Below are positions 10,701 to 18,819 of a stretch of DNA of 64,000 bases, one piece after another (position 1 is the first letter of the stretch; every line of letters begins with the position of its first letter). Under the pieces are notes generated by a model. The model saw nothing but the letters and a program-made list of their open reading frames with translations. It searched no databases and had not been told where the DNA came from. The position numbers were made by a program, and so were the translations under genes. The stretch spans positions 1,178,001 through 1,242,000 of the forward strand of contig NZ_BAFN01000001.1 in the NCBI RefSeq assembly GCF_000949635.1, written 5' to 3'. This stretch comes from Candidatus Brocadia sinica JPN1. Its GTDB lineage: Bacteria; Planctomycetota; Brocadiia; Brocadiales; Brocadiaceae.

Positions 10701-10808
10701 CCCCCTTAACCATAATCCAGCCAGTGAAAGTAAGTGATAATTATTTTCATACCATTGCCTGATCTCCTGTGAAGATTTCAGGCAATCATAAGGTTTGATA
10801 TTAATCAT
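7752..10808 (-). CDS. B12-binding-domain radical SAM protein (1018 aa)
   Basis: Residues about 1-230 look like a cobalamin-binding Rossmann-type domain, with VDAVFIGEGEYSI as in B12-radical SAM proteins. The radical SAM core starts near residue 375 with the cluster motif CPCFCAFC (CX3CX2C). The C-terminal part has a Cys cluster (CLGCGACPTAAQ) and a final CASC...CLVC pair that may bind zinc or another cluster. The substrate is unknown; homologues are usually annotated only as radical SAM proteins. Residues about 287-303 are encoded by a GC-rich palindromic repeat (9901-9948) inserted in frame into a linker rich in low-complexity sequence. The gene stands alone, convergent with dabB. Confidence 0.85.
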   Translation of the reverse strand: MINIKPYDCLKSSQEIRQWYENNYHLLSLAGLWLRGGEPNTMDPALFHEAGLRFLICRLSTYRDVSISISHPLIAQIAQEVEGVFTDFAFLPPPKDLEVMTASKIPLWVGTTTKEPPCSFDVLGISNSFVLELLNLPKLLHFSGIPLFKNERMICQDIPLIVLGGASSAVTSVLHGPIKEQGFENNHGLVDAVFIGEGEYSIKQFLEIVKKGKAQGLRKTEILNTCHGKVDGFYEPDKYEHRYKVVVQNPPEIQTIPEKICSEQKETHVDQRFTKKSSLDSDLGDENTPTLSPPSQGGNVGGVNQNIFPYPPRKEAVKNLFSEESVLVEVKPKEPYVSYPVKSATVYDLDQARTLESGPLWYETESLGIGSLQISNGCPCFCAFCAESWERKPYRERSLSKLLESMKAAKAQQGLDTVNLLSFNFNTHAELYPMILSFYREMASVSLKSQRFDLLSTDRFLVGVQQIIGKTTVSCGMEGISERLRRYLHKNLTEEQIYKACEFLFERGIRELKIFLISTGLEQAEDFGEFGRFVKHIGDLKSMLDSNVRIIFSLTPLYYPPYTPLQFHECLTAIEEKKQMRREIERICKLNGMEFRESASHEEIWLTQLLAMGDRRLTSALIRSSLTDSFVYYNTIPKQILRNWRNYLMELGLSEENYFRAKGKDTIFPWDDIDLGISKKFLWEEYERSIHFTEREYCLGRPQVEAQCLGCGACPTAAQRKKITHHTISQPFLLEELYKIAKSKQNLLILRAVVEVEPTLRLVQKRFIGVAIARALMLAMPEVVSYYQSLFTHLRDFGEEKAAVDFTHGINVYHLAFLSNDRTKDLLNNGTLSQKLTGIQTYCRGFRIKEFVLDPGDMPDVHYILYKICFTKEFTASFLQQKLGEYLHANYVKHTLLKREGQTIFKVDTRYKKNAVVLYARIYKTQQMKEPDAEFSIFMVVSKRFHIQEFLMTCYGFGRKKEIVRTQIEALGYYGKNPVLQNVERCASCNDSISETFLFGQPFGEHRCLVCSIDRKMM
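9901..9948. repeat. GC-rich palindromic repeat inside a coding region
   Basis: A nested inverted repeat (outer ACCCCC/GGGGGT, inner CCCCCCTT-GCG-AAGGGGGG) lies inside the radical SAM gene. In the coding frame it reads TPTLSPPSQGGNVGG, the usual translation of such elements. A degenerate relative lies at about 18658-18770 in an intergenic region. The insertion keeps the frame and falls between the B12 and radical SAM domains. Confidence 0.7.
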
Positions 10809-11154
10809 ATTTATTTTTTAGAAATGCATGAGCGAAACGTGCTATCGCCTGTGCATTGTAATTGCAGTATACTTTGAAGAATATTATAATATATAAATAG
10901 GAACTTTTATTTATTATACATAAAATTTCCAAATTAACCACAGCGCTGCGAAGCCACAACCAAAAAGATTTTAACCACGAAGAACACGAAGTTCACGAAA
11001 AAAACCTGAAAAGGTAGATTTTATAAATTCTGTATTGCAGTGAACACGTAGTGTAACAAGAAAAAATTGTAAGGGCGAACGGTCTTTCACCCTAACAGTG
11101 CGCGCTGTGGCCTGAAGTAGCTGGAGTTCTGATTTAAGTCCGGGAGGTCTGAAT
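10809..11154. other. Spacer with degenerate CACGAAG repeat
   Basis: This 346-bp stretch between divergent genes holds no convincing reading frame. Around 10976-11000 it contains ACCACGAAGAACACGAAG-type sequence, a motif common as dispersed repeats in many bacterial genomes. Upstream of the following gene, GGGAGG at about 11140-11145 sits before the ATG at 11155 and may act as its ribosome binding site. Confidence 0.35.
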
Positions 11155-11715
11155 ATGACATCAATTACTGATAAAAAAAGGTATACCTATAAAGATTATC
11201 TCAATATGCCAGACGATAAGAGATATGAATTGATAGGAGGTGAACTAATACTGATGGCACCATCGCCGATTCCTTATCATCAATGGATATCAAAAAATAT
11301 AGAGTATGAAATAGAACGCTTTGTGAGAGAAAAGAAGCTCGGCAGGGTGTTTGATGCCCCGTGTGATGTCTATCTTGATGAGGAAAATGTCGTCCAGCCC
11401 GACATCCTTTTCATTTCTCAAGAAAGAACCCATATTATTGGCAAAAACAATATTCAGGGTGCCCCTGACCTTGTGATTGAAATACTTTCAGAATCTACCG
11501 CATATAACGATTTAATGAAAAAAAAGAGACTCTATGCAAAATTTGGAGTTAAAGAATACTGGATTGTTGACCCTGAAGGAAAAACGATAGAAATATATTG
11601 TCTGAAAGAAGGGGTACTTGTACCTGTAAAAAGCTTTTCTGAAAACAATGAGCTGGAGTCATCGCTGCTTCCAGGGTTAAAGATAAGACTTTCTCCGGTT
11701 TTTGCTTTTCTATAA
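11155..11715 (+). CDS. Uma2-family (DUF820) putative endonuclease
   Basis: A 186-residue protein of the Uma2/DUF820 family, which has a PD-(D/E)XK nuclease-like fold. Visible family marks are YELIGGELILM near residues 24-34, VQPDILFIS, APDLVIEILS and the C-terminal KEYWIVDPEGKTIEIY. The D in QPD, the E in VIEIL and the following K-rich stretch fit the nuclease core. These proteins are abundant in cyanobacteria, Chloroflexi and planctomycetes, and their biological role is not established. It converges on a DUF433 gene ending 12 bp away, so the two may travel together as an accessory pair. Confidence 0.85.
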   Translation: MTSITDKKRYTYKDYLNMPDDKRYELIGGELILMAPSPIPYHQWISKNIEYEIERFVREKKLGRVFDAPCDVYLDEENVVQPDILFISQERTHIIGKNNIQGAPDLVIEILSESTAYNDLMKKKRLYAKFGVKEYWIVDPEGKTIEIYCLKEGVLVPVKSFSENNELESSLLPGLKIRLSPVFAFL

Positions 11716-11727
11716 AAAGCAAAAACT

Positions 11728-11940
11728 TTATAGTACTGATTTTTCAGTAGCCAGATATGCTGCGTACTCTAAACAGGCAATTATATCTTTCTTCTGAATG
11801 CGGGGAAGCTGTTTCACGATTGTGGCGCAATCTTTCCCTGCAGCAATGTGACTTAATATTATACGTATAGGGATGCGGGTTCCCTTGATACAGGGTTCAC
11901 CACCACAAACCTGAGGATCGGACGTAATGCGTTCAGTCAT
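11728..11940 (-). CDS. DUF433 antitoxin-like protein
   Basis: A 70-residue protein starting at ATG 11940. The DUF433 signature is clear: ITSDPQVCGGEPCIKGTRIP then a helical DNA-binding-like region ending LEYAAYLATE. Such proteins are often the antitoxin partner of DUF5615 PIN-like toxins, but no toxin follows downstream here, so it may be an orphan. An in-frame TTG at 12072 would add 44 residues (YNNRFNSDTCSKY...) that do not match the family. I prefer the ATG, although its upstream sequence lacks a good ribosome binding site. Confidence 0.8.
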   Translation of the reverse strand: MTERITSDPQVCGGEPCIKGTRIPIRIILSHIAAGKDCATIVKQLPRIQKKDIIACLEYAAYLATEKSVL

Positions 11941-12084
11941 TATTTTTCCCAAATTGTGTTTTTTATAATGTGATAATAATTCATTTACTTTTGGATATTT
12001 TGAGCATGTATCACTATTAAATCGATTGTTATAAACAAAATTACGGAATTCCTCTTTTTGTTTAGGCGACAAAGAATTATATAA

Positions 12085-12127
12085 CCTAAATCCTGCAACA
12101 AGGCTAAGCCTTGTTGCAGGATTTAGG
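12085..12127. repeat. 43-bp perfect palindrome
   Basis: Two 21-bp arms beginning CCTAAATCCTGCAACAAGG are exact reverse complements, separated by a single A at 12106. There is no T-run on either side, so it is not an ordinary intrinsic terminator. It lies in the gap between the DUF433 gene (leftward) and uridine phosphorylase (rightward). It could be a REP/MITE-like element or a cruciform-forming site. Confidence 0.75.
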
Positions 12128-12242
12128 AAGAATATAATTTGAGAGGTACTTAATACCGCATTTAGCTGCCAATCGGACCGTTTTAATATATTTATCCTTT
12201 AGACTAAACCTATCAAAAGCAATTCTTAAAGGTTTTAATGGT

Positions 12243-13010
12243 ATGAACTCCGTATATCACTTAGATCTTGATAGCGAAAAGATACAAGGCGCAAAAATTG
12301 CATTACTGCCCGGCGACCCTTTCAGGTCACAGGTTATTGCGGAGACAATTTCCGGGATTTACGGAACGTACAACAGAAAATTAGCATGGAAAAGGGAGTT
12401 TTGTACATATCTTGCTGAGATAAAAGGCAAACGGCTTCTTATTACTTCAACGGGTATTGGTGGTCCCTCTGCATCCATAGCAATTGATGAGCTGGCACAA
12501 CTGGGAATTGACACATTCATTCGGGTGGGAACAACGGGCGCCATTCAAGAGCATATCAATATTGGAGATGTTATTATCACCTCTGGTTCTGTGCGTCTTG
12601 ACGGGGCATCAACTCATTATGCGCCCATTGAATATCCCGCAGTTGCCCATTATGAGATTCTCAATGCCCTTGTTGAAGGTGCAAAAAAAGCAACAGTGCG
12701 ATATCATGTGGGTGTAACAGCGTCTTCAGATACATTTTATCCCGGTGAGGAGCGATACGATTCATTCTCAAAATATGTACTCAGAAGATTTCAGGGAGCA
12801 ACGAAAGAATGGCAGAGACTGCATGTGTTAAATTATGAGATGGAATCATCAACTATCTTAACTCTTACGGCTTCCTTGGGTCTCAGAGGGGGGTGTATAA
12901 CAGGTGTGGTGAACGAGGGTGGCACAGGGAAGATAACAAAAGAGTCGCTTAAGGCTGGGGAGGAAAACGTGATAAAGGTTGCCATAGCCGCTGTAGAGTG
13001 CTTGATATAG
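12243..13010 (+). CDS. udp: Uridine phosphorylase
   Basis: A 255-residue enzyme of the nucleoside phosphorylase family, catalysing phosphorolysis of uridine to uracil and ribose-1-phosphate in pyrimidine salvage. Diagnostic stretches are ALLPGDPFRS (phosphate loop, residues about 21-30), ITSTGIGGPSASIAIDEL, FIRVGTTGAIQ, GVTASSDTFYPGEERYD and NYEMESSTILTL, which holds the ribose-binding Met-Glu. The length and motif order match E. coli Udp. It starts at ATG 12243 and stands alone. Confidence 0.93.
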   Translation: MNSVYHLDLDSEKIQGAKIALLPGDPFRSQVIAETISGIYGTYNRKLAWKREFCTYLAEIKGKRLLITSTGIGGPSASIAIDELAQLGIDTFIRVGTTGAIQEHINIGDVIITSGSVRLDGASTHYAPIEYPAVAHYEILNALVEGAKKATVRYHVGVTASSDTFYPGEERYDSFSKYVLRRFQGATKEWQRLHVLNYEMESSTILTLTASLGLRGGCITGVVNEGGTGKITKESLKAGEENVIKVAIAAVECLI

Positions 13011-13072
13011 TATTTCGAGTTACTCTTTTTGATTGCGGCATAGCACATAGTGAATTATAATAGAGCCAATTG

Positions 13073-14221
13073 CTATCCCTTCCCAAAGCGCTTAGAGTAT
13101 GTTGCCTGATAAAGGTCTCCAATTCGCTTCGTCATTTTTTCTGCAGTAAAGTTATCAGATATCGTGGTTTTCATAGAAGCTGAAAGGTAGTTTCTTAGTC
13201 CGGTATCTTCGATCAGTCTCATCATTGCAGCCGCAAGGGCATTCGGGTCTTTTGCCGGCACCAAGAGCGCATTTTTTTCGTTAACCAAAATGTCTGCTAT
13301 GCCATCAATGTTCGTGGCAATCACGGGTTTTCCGGCTGCACCTGCCTCCAGGATTGAGATGGGTTGTCCCTCCCATAAAGATGACAAAACAAAGACATCT
13401 ATGGCAGGCAAAAGCTCATGAACATCCGTTCTTGCACCGAAAAAGTGAACCGAGCCATGAATATCCAATTCCTGCGCTAGTTTTTCCAACTCGCATTTAA
13501 GTTCACCTTCTCCGATAATCCATAGCCGGGCGTGAGGTTGCCTGCTCTTTACTGCCTGAAATGCCTCAAGAAGATAACGTTGTCCCTTTTGCATATGAAG
13601 ACGTCCCACGTTTCCAAACACTATGGCGGATCCGTCAAGTCCGTATTGAGTTCTCAATGCTTTTCTTTCCTTGAGATTCTGGAATCTTTTTATCTCAATT
13701 CCATTGTGAATTATGACGCCTTTCTTTTTGCTTACGATTCCTGCCTCTAACCCTTTCCGGTAATCGGATGGGCAAACGCAAATGACCTTGTCGGTCAGGC
13801 AGAGAAGAAGTCGGTCTATCACCCGCAAATGGCGGGGGAATGCATGGTTTTTACTCAGGTAATGCATGCCGTGATAACTATGGATACGCCCAATGGGTCT
13901 GCCCGCAACAAAGGCACCTATTCGTCCCCAAAAACCAGCCGTACCGCCGTGGGTATGGAGGATATCAAAATTTGACCGGCGAAACATTTGTGCAACTTCA
14001 CGAAGGGTTTTCAAACTAATATGATTATCCATGGAGACGGAAATGGTATCGATGTCCAGCTTGCCGGCTTCATCTACCAGAAAACCTTGACCTTTACATG
14101 CTATACCGACTTCAAATTTCCCACGGTCAAGATACTTTGCAAGCATCAACACGTGAACTTGACCGCCACCAATGCTTGCATCATCAATCATTTCCAAAAC
14201 ACGGATTTTCTTTACAGACAT
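13073..14221 (-). CDS. Glycosyltransferase family 4
   Basis: A 382-residue GT-B glycosyltransferase. The N-terminal glycine loop ASIGGGQVHVLMLA and the C-terminal EX7E nucleotide-sugar motif in LWEGQPISILEAGAAGKPVI are clear. HTHGGTAGFWGRIGA is the acceptor-side region common in GT4. It probably adds a sugar in LPS or exopolysaccharide assembly; the sugar cannot be told from sequence. It is the last gene of a leftward cluster and overlaps the upstream gene by 10 bp. Confidence 0.88.
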   Translation of the reverse strand: MSVKKIRVLEMIDDASIGGGQVHVLMLAKYLDRGKFEVGIACKGQGFLVDEAGKLDIDTISVSMDNHISLKTLREVAQMFRRSNFDILHTHGGTAGFWGRIGAFVAGRPIGRIHSYHGMHYLSKNHAFPRHLRVIDRLLLCLTDKVICVCPSDYRKGLEAGIVSKKKGVIIHNGIEIKRFQNLKERKALRTQYGLDGSAIVFGNVGRLHMQKGQRYLLEAFQAVKSRQPHARLWIIGEGELKCELEKLAQELDIHGSVHFFGARTDVHELLPAIDVFVLSSLWEGQPISILEAGAAGKPVIATNIDGIADILVNEKNALLVPAKDPNALAAAMMRLIEDTGLRNYLSASMKTTISDNFTAEKMTKRIGDLYQATYSKRFGKG

Positions 14222-15036
14222 TGCAGCTTTCCCGTTGCGCGGAGATACAATCGGAGTATTTCAGACTGTAACCATCCCAGGTGCTTGTGATAGTAGTAGA
14301 TCTGGCTGGTGCGATAGAATTCGTTGATTTTTTGCTTATCAACAGTACCGGAGCTTCCCGCGAGCAAGTGGACAATAGATGTCAATGGGTAGTACATAAT
14401 TTGCCATCCGGATAAGCTGATCCGTTTGCAGAGATCTTTATCTTCGAAGTACATGAATATCTTTTCATCGAAGCCGTTGACCTGCACAAAGGCCTTTTGA
14501 CGAACCATGAAGCATGCGCCGGTTAACCAACCAACGGCCTTTGTTTTGTTAAATCGCCGCTCCAATAAAGGGCACATAACTGTGTGCCATCTGCGAGCGA
14601 GGGAATATATAATTTTGTCAAAAAATTCTCCCAAAAGGTTGGGGAGCCGGCCAGCGGAAAGCTGGAAGTATCTATCCTCAAAAAGGATCTTGGGACCCAC
14701 TGCCCCAACCTCCGGATATGTATCAAGAAAACCTGCTAGTACTTTGATTGAATTCTCAAAAAGAATCGTATCTGTATTGAGAAACAAAAGATATGTACCT
14801 TTTGCCAGGCTCGCGCCAAGGTTGTTTCCCCGGCTGAAGCCAAGATTTCCTGAACTTTCGATAAGTTGAGCGGTGGGAAACTCCGAACGGACAACCTGCC
14901 TGCTGTTATCAGAAGATGCATTATCAACAACAATAATCTCGAAGGAAATTTCCTTTGTTTGTTCGTAAATCGATTTCAAACACTGCCGGAGAAGCACAGC
15001 GGAATTGTAATTTACCAGAATAACGGATACCTTCAT
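14212..15036 (-). CDS. Glycosyltransferase family 2 (rhamnosyltransferase-like)
   Basis: A 274-residue GT-A enzyme. SVILVNYNS at the start, IIVVDNASSDNS, LFLNTDTIL (the metal-binding DXD position reads NTDT, as in WbbL-type rhamnosyltransferases) and MYFEDKDLCKRI (catalytic ED) are visible. A short hydrophobic/aromatic C-terminus follows. It starts 4 bp inside the end of the O-antigen ligase gene and its own end overlaps the next gene, so these are translationally coupled. Likely inner-membrane-associated, acting on lipid-linked glycans. Confidence 0.87.
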   Translation of the reverse strand: MKVSVILVNYNSAVLLRQCLKSIYEQTKEISFEIIVVDNASSDNSRQVVRSEFPTAQLIESSGNLGFSRGNNLGASLAKGTYLLFLNTDTILFENSIKVLAGFLDTYPEVGAVGPKILFEDRYFQLSAGRLPNLLGEFFDKIIYSLARRWHTVMCPLLERRFNKTKAVGWLTGACFMVRQKAFVQVNGFDEKIFMYFEDKDLCKRISLSGWQIMYYPLTSIVHLLAGSSGTVDKQKINEFYRTSQIYYYHKHLGWLQSEILRLYLRATGKLQCL

Positions 15037-16358
15037 ACTTCTTTATTATAGCAATTATTTGTTTGTTCACAGTTTGACGCATGATGAATAACAACGAATA
15101 ATATTCCAATGATATGCCAGAGAAACAGCGCATCGGGTTTCTTCCAGAAGCTATCGGTAAAACCGTGCAAAAAGATGGAAATGAGACTTGCCGCGATACC
15201 CATCAAAAGCGCCTTTTCATATTCTGATCTTGAAAGCCGCCATGATCTTATCGCTGTATAAAATACCATTGCAAACAGCCACAGGAATGTCAGCAAACCA
15301 AGGATACCTGATTCTACCAGGAGATGAAGAAAGACATTATGCGGATGGGATAATCTTTCAATATTCTTTATTCTGGCCTTTCTTTTGACCTTTGTTTCCT
15401 GGGATTGGCCAACCGTTTCGTTTTTTTGCTGTTTTTCCGTATTTCTTATTTTTTCTGCGTACTGTTGATATACGTCTCGAAAATTCCTTTTGCCTGGCCC
15501 TATGCCTAACACAGGATGATCTTTAACTATGGCGATTGATGCCTTCCAGCATAACAACCGTTCGCCCAGGATTTCTTCGGATGTGAAAAATTTATTAACC
15601 TGTGCAACGGTTTTTACCTGCGTGATAAACCTGGAGGGTAAGATGAAGATACATAAGGTACACATGCCAATCAATAGAAATATCAGGTACCTCTTTTGAG
15701 CGGCAAAACAGATAAAAAACGTTGTAACTAAAATAGCCACCCAGCTTGTCCTGTTCATGGTTAAGATTAAAGAAAAGCTGCATAGGAAAATGAGAACGGT
15801 TACACACAGGCGGCTTACTCTCTTTTTGTAATAGAAAAATAAGCAGACAGCAATAGGCAATACTAACGATATATATTTTGCAATCCGGGAATGATATTCA
15901 AAGGTGGCCACAAGTCTTTCGTCACGGATAGCTATTCCCGTGTAATATCCATACAATCCGTATGTGCACACGAGGCCACAGGTAATGAGCATGGCTGTTA
16001 CGATGCGTTTTATCTGCTCCTGACTTTGAATGGTATTCACCATGCAAAAAAAGATAATAAAGTATGTGAGATAATCATGGAATATCGTTCCAAGGCTGTA
16101 TTGGATACGAACCGAATGAAATGAGGCCGCCAACGAACACAAAAGGAATGAAAAGATAGGCACTGTGAGCTCTGTTTTCATGAAAAGCACCTTCTTTTCG
16201 GACAGCATCTTCGCCGTCCAGCACCCGATAACAGTCAAAAGGCACAATAATTTCAGGATATCTGCACTGAATGGAAAAAAAGAGATGACAAAAAAATAAG
16301 CAATAAAAGTATACTCTGCAATGAGGCTTGTATAGGATGTAATATGCTTATTATCCAT
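15033..16358 (-). CDS. O-antigen ligase family protein (WaaL/Wzy-like)
   Basis: A 441-residue polytopic membrane protein with about ten to eleven hydrophobic helices and a long periplasmic loop around residues 230-330. The loop carries PVLGIGPGKRNF and RLSHPHNVFLHLLVESG, the conserved R/H-bearing region of the O-antigen ligase (Wzy_C) family. Such proteins transfer O-antigen from undecaprenyl diphosphate to lipid A core, or polymerise repeat units; these cannot be separated by sequence alone. Genes for LPS-core enzymes on both sides favour a ligase or polymerase of surface glycan. Confidence 0.85.
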   Translation of the reverse strand: MDNKHITSYTSLIAEYTFIAYFFVISFFPFSADILKLLCLLTVIGCWTAKMLSEKKVLFMKTELTVPIFSFLLCSLAASFHSVRIQYSLGTIFHDYLTYFIIFFCMVNTIQSQEQIKRIVTAMLITCGLVCTYGLYGYYTGIAIRDERLVATFEYHSRIAKYISLVLPIAVCLFFYYKKRVSRLCVTVLIFLCSFSLILTMNRTSWVAILVTTFFICFAAQKRYLIFLLIGMCTLCIFILPSRFITQVKTVAQVNKFFTSEEILGERLLCWKASIAIVKDHPVLGIGPGKRNFRDVYQQYAEKIRNTEKQQKNETVGQSQETKVKRKARIKNIERLSHPHNVFLHLLVESGILGLLTFLWLFAMVFYTAIRSWRLSRSEYEKALLMGIAASLISIFLHGFTDSFWKKPDALFLWHIIGILFVVIHHASNCEQTNNCYNKEV

Positions 16359-16372
16359 GATGAATTCTTAAA

Positions 16373-17344
16373 TTAGTTTTTCTTATCTCTTTTTTTACCA
16401 GGTTTTAAACCCATCCAATCAGGGCATAAGAAAAGATGCCACAGAAAAAGCTTCGTGTATATTGATAGCCGATAGCGCAATTTTTCATTTTGAAAGAATA
16501 CGAACACATTGCCAATGATATTTGTGGCTAAATTCAGAGTAATTTTTGCCAGATAGAATGTCCGAAGCATGATATACGAAAAGGCGGACCTGTTTTTCCT
16601 GAAAAAAGTATACAGCGAACGGCAATACTCTACCTGTGATTGCCATGGCGCCCTCTTCTTGCTCTGTCCTCCCAGATGAATGACCCTGGCATCCGGTACA
16701 TGATACACCTTCCAACCTCCCTTTTGCATGCGATAGCACCAATCGGTTTCCTCGAGAAAAAAGAAGTAATCTTCATTCAATTTCCCAACATCCTCTATTG
16801 CCTTGTTCCTTATCATCATACATGCTCCAATAACTGATTCCACCTCTACAGGTTGTGTTGCCTGCATCTTTTTACTGGGATATCTCTTAGGAAAGAGCCA
16901 CCGCAATACACTTTTATTGAAAAGTTCTGTTGCCAGGGTAGGATGATTATCATAGCTATGCTGCCTTGTGCCATCAGGTTTTTGCAGTTGTGCGCCAACG
17001 ATTCCAGTGTCTTTATGCTGTTCCATGAATGAATACATTGCCTGTATGGCGCCTTTCTGTAAGAGAGTGTCAGTGTTGAGCAATACACTATAGGTATATC
17101 TGGCGACATTTTTCTCCAATGCCTGGTTCACAGCGGCAGCAAATCCCCTGTTCTCCCGGTTTTCTATGACGAAAATCTGCGGAAATTGGTTATGCAAGGC
17201 TTTTACACTGTCATCCCCGGAACCATTATCGACTACAGATATTCGGTAACTCAGACCGGTAACCGTTGTATAAATTGAGTCTATGCAATGTATTAATAGA
17301 TCCCTGGTATTCCAGTTTACAATGATAAAATTCAGGGCAATCAT
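16373..17344 (-). CDS. Glycosyltransferase family 2
   Basis: A 323-residue GT-A glycosyltransferase with NFIIVNWNTRDLLIHCIDS at the N-terminus, ISVVDNGSGDDSV, SVLLNTDTLL (the DXD position) and FFFLEETDWCYRMQ (the ED base). It is similar in plan to the 14212-15036 enzyme and may add a related deoxyhexose. A C-terminal hydrophobic segment (KITLNLATNIIGNVFVFF) suggests peripheral membrane association. It lies 14 bp upstream of the O-antigen ligase gene. Confidence 0.87.
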   Translation of the reverse strand: MIALNFIIVNWNTRDLLIHCIDSIYTTVTGLSYRISVVDNGSGDDSVKALHNQFPQIFVIENRENRGFAAAVNQALEKNVARYTYSVLLNTDTLLQKGAIQAMYSFMEQHKDTGIVGAQLQKPDGTRQHSYDNHPTLATELFNKSVLRWLFPKRYPSKKMQATQPVEVESVIGACMMIRNKAIEDVGKLNEDYFFFLEETDWCYRMQKGGWKVYHVPDARVIHLGGQSKKRAPWQSQVEYCRSLYTFFRKNRSAFSYIMLRTFYLAKITLNLATNIIGNVFVFFQNEKLRYRLSIYTKLFLWHLFLCPDWMGLKPGKKRDKKN

Positions 17345-17453
17345 AGAAAAAAGTGAAAAATGGAAATTAAGCTTTACAGCCGCAGGATAACCTGATCATC
17401 GAAACAGCAACATTGAAATGCAAACATTTTTCATTTTAACCACATTTGGTGAA

Positions 17454-18569
17454 TCAGAAAAGTGAGATGTTACATAACTCTTCATCAGCAACTTTCAGGA
17501 CATCTTCAACCAGGATTCCTTCAGAATTGTAAATGATTTGCGCAATATCCGGCGGGGGACCCCAGCGGTTAAAATTACGCTTGAGAAATAGTGCAATGGT
17601 ACGCACACCCAATGCACAGGAAAGGTGCATCGGGCCACTATCACAAGTAATGAAGAGATTGCAATGTGAAACCATAGATGCAAACGTTCTCAATGAAGGT
17701 TCAAGGATGAGGGGGACATCCTTACCCAATGATTGTCCAAAAAACCCCATCAATTTTTTTTCATCAGGCCCAAAAAAAACGATAACGTGTATTCCCTGAG
17801 CACGAAGGGTTGTAATCAGTTTCAGGAAATTCTCCGCAGGCCATTTTTTCCCTTTCGATTTCCTGCCACCAACAAAAACCCCAACAACAGGAACCTGATT
17901 CACTCCAATCAATGCCGTTACTTTCCTCTTCCCTTCATCCCTTTCTTCGGAAGACAATATCAGTTGTGGAAATACCTGTTGTGTTTCCATTCTCATGGCA
18001 TGGAAAAATACCGGCAGGACTTTATACTTGTTGTTTTCCGCCGGCCTCGGAATGGAAATGTTAAACCAACGGTCCCATTTCCCCTGAGATCCGGCGCGAA
18101 AGCGCGCCCCGGAAAATCCCACGATAAATGAACTCGTCATTGACTGTGAACAACTCACATCAACTGCCAGATCATACTTCATGGATCTGATTTTACTCAC
18201 GAGAGAGAAATAAGCCCATAAAATACCCGGGAAACGGCGGGTTATGCTATAGTGGTGATCAATAGGCAGATGTTTATAAAGTAATCCTGATGCAGGAGAC
18301 CCAACAAAATCAATAGTGGCATGGGGGAAATTTTTCCGGAATATATTTATGGCCGGTATTGCAAGGATGGCATTTCCTATGCGAAAGTTGGCACGCGCCA
18401 GCAAGATCTTTTTTATTTGTTCTTTTGGAAGATTGATTTGCTCCTTCTTTACCTCGCGCGGGAACAGGTTTGTCGTCCTCATAATCAGATGGCGGATTTT
18501 CTTATTCAAAAAATATGGGAGTGGATGCTTCAGCAGACCTTCCCTACTCTCTTTCTTTGTTTTAACCAT
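17454..18569 (-). CDS. Glycosyltransferase family 9 (heptosyltransferase-like)
   Basis: A 371-residue GT9 protein of the ADP-heptose:LPS heptosyltransferase type. It shows the N-terminal ILLARANFRIGNAILAIPAI with the family's G-D/N-A pattern, YDLAVDVSCSQ, VGVFVGGRKSKGKKWPAENF (the nucleotide-sugar-binding turn) and FITCDSGPMHLSCALGV near the C-terminus. It most likely adds a heptose to the LPS inner core in the cytoplasm. A basic, Lys-rich N-terminal extension of about 45 residues precedes the domain, and the true start may be internal. Confidence 0.87.
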   Translation of the reverse strand: MVKTKKESREGLLKHPLPYFLNKKIRHLIMRTTNLFPREVKKEQINLPKEQIKKILLARANFRIGNAILAIPAINIFRKNFPHATIDFVGSPASGLLYKHLPIDHHYSITRRFPGILWAYFSLVSKIRSMKYDLAVDVSCSQSMTSSFIVGFSGARFRAGSQGKWDRWFNISIPRPAENNKYKVLPVFFHAMRMETQQVFPQLILSSEERDEGKRKVTALIGVNQVPVVGVFVGGRKSKGKKWPAENFLKLITTLRAQGIHVIVFFGPDEKKLMGFFGQSLGKDVPLILEPSLRTFASMVSHCNLFITCDSGPMHLSCALGVRTIALFLKRNFNRWGPPPDIAQIIYNSEGILVEDVLKVADEELCNISLF

Positions 18570-18657
18570 ATATTTCTAACTATTTATCGTGAATAACAAA
18601 GTAACTTGATTATATAGAAATTTTTATTTATGCGATTTTTATGGCGATAAGAGCATA

Positions 18658-18770
18658 AAAATCCCCCCAAGAAAAGGGTGACAGCGGGGGTTGTATATAG
18701 CACTCATTCGGGAAAAATCACAACCCCCCTGTTTCCCCCTAGTTTGGTAAGGGAGATTAACGTGATCGTT
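18658..18770. repeat. Degenerate GC-rich palindromic repeat pair
   Basis: The 250-bp gap between two leftward genes contains C-runs and G-runs arranged as ATCCCCCC...GGGGGTTGT then CAACCCCCC...CCCCCTAG. These look like decayed copies of the element inserted in the radical SAM gene at 9901-9948. No gene is present in the gap. Confidence 0.45.
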
Positions 18771-18819
18771 TGTTTTTTCAGTTTCCATTTTACACTTCTG
18801 ACTCGTTCGGGTTGGGTGA

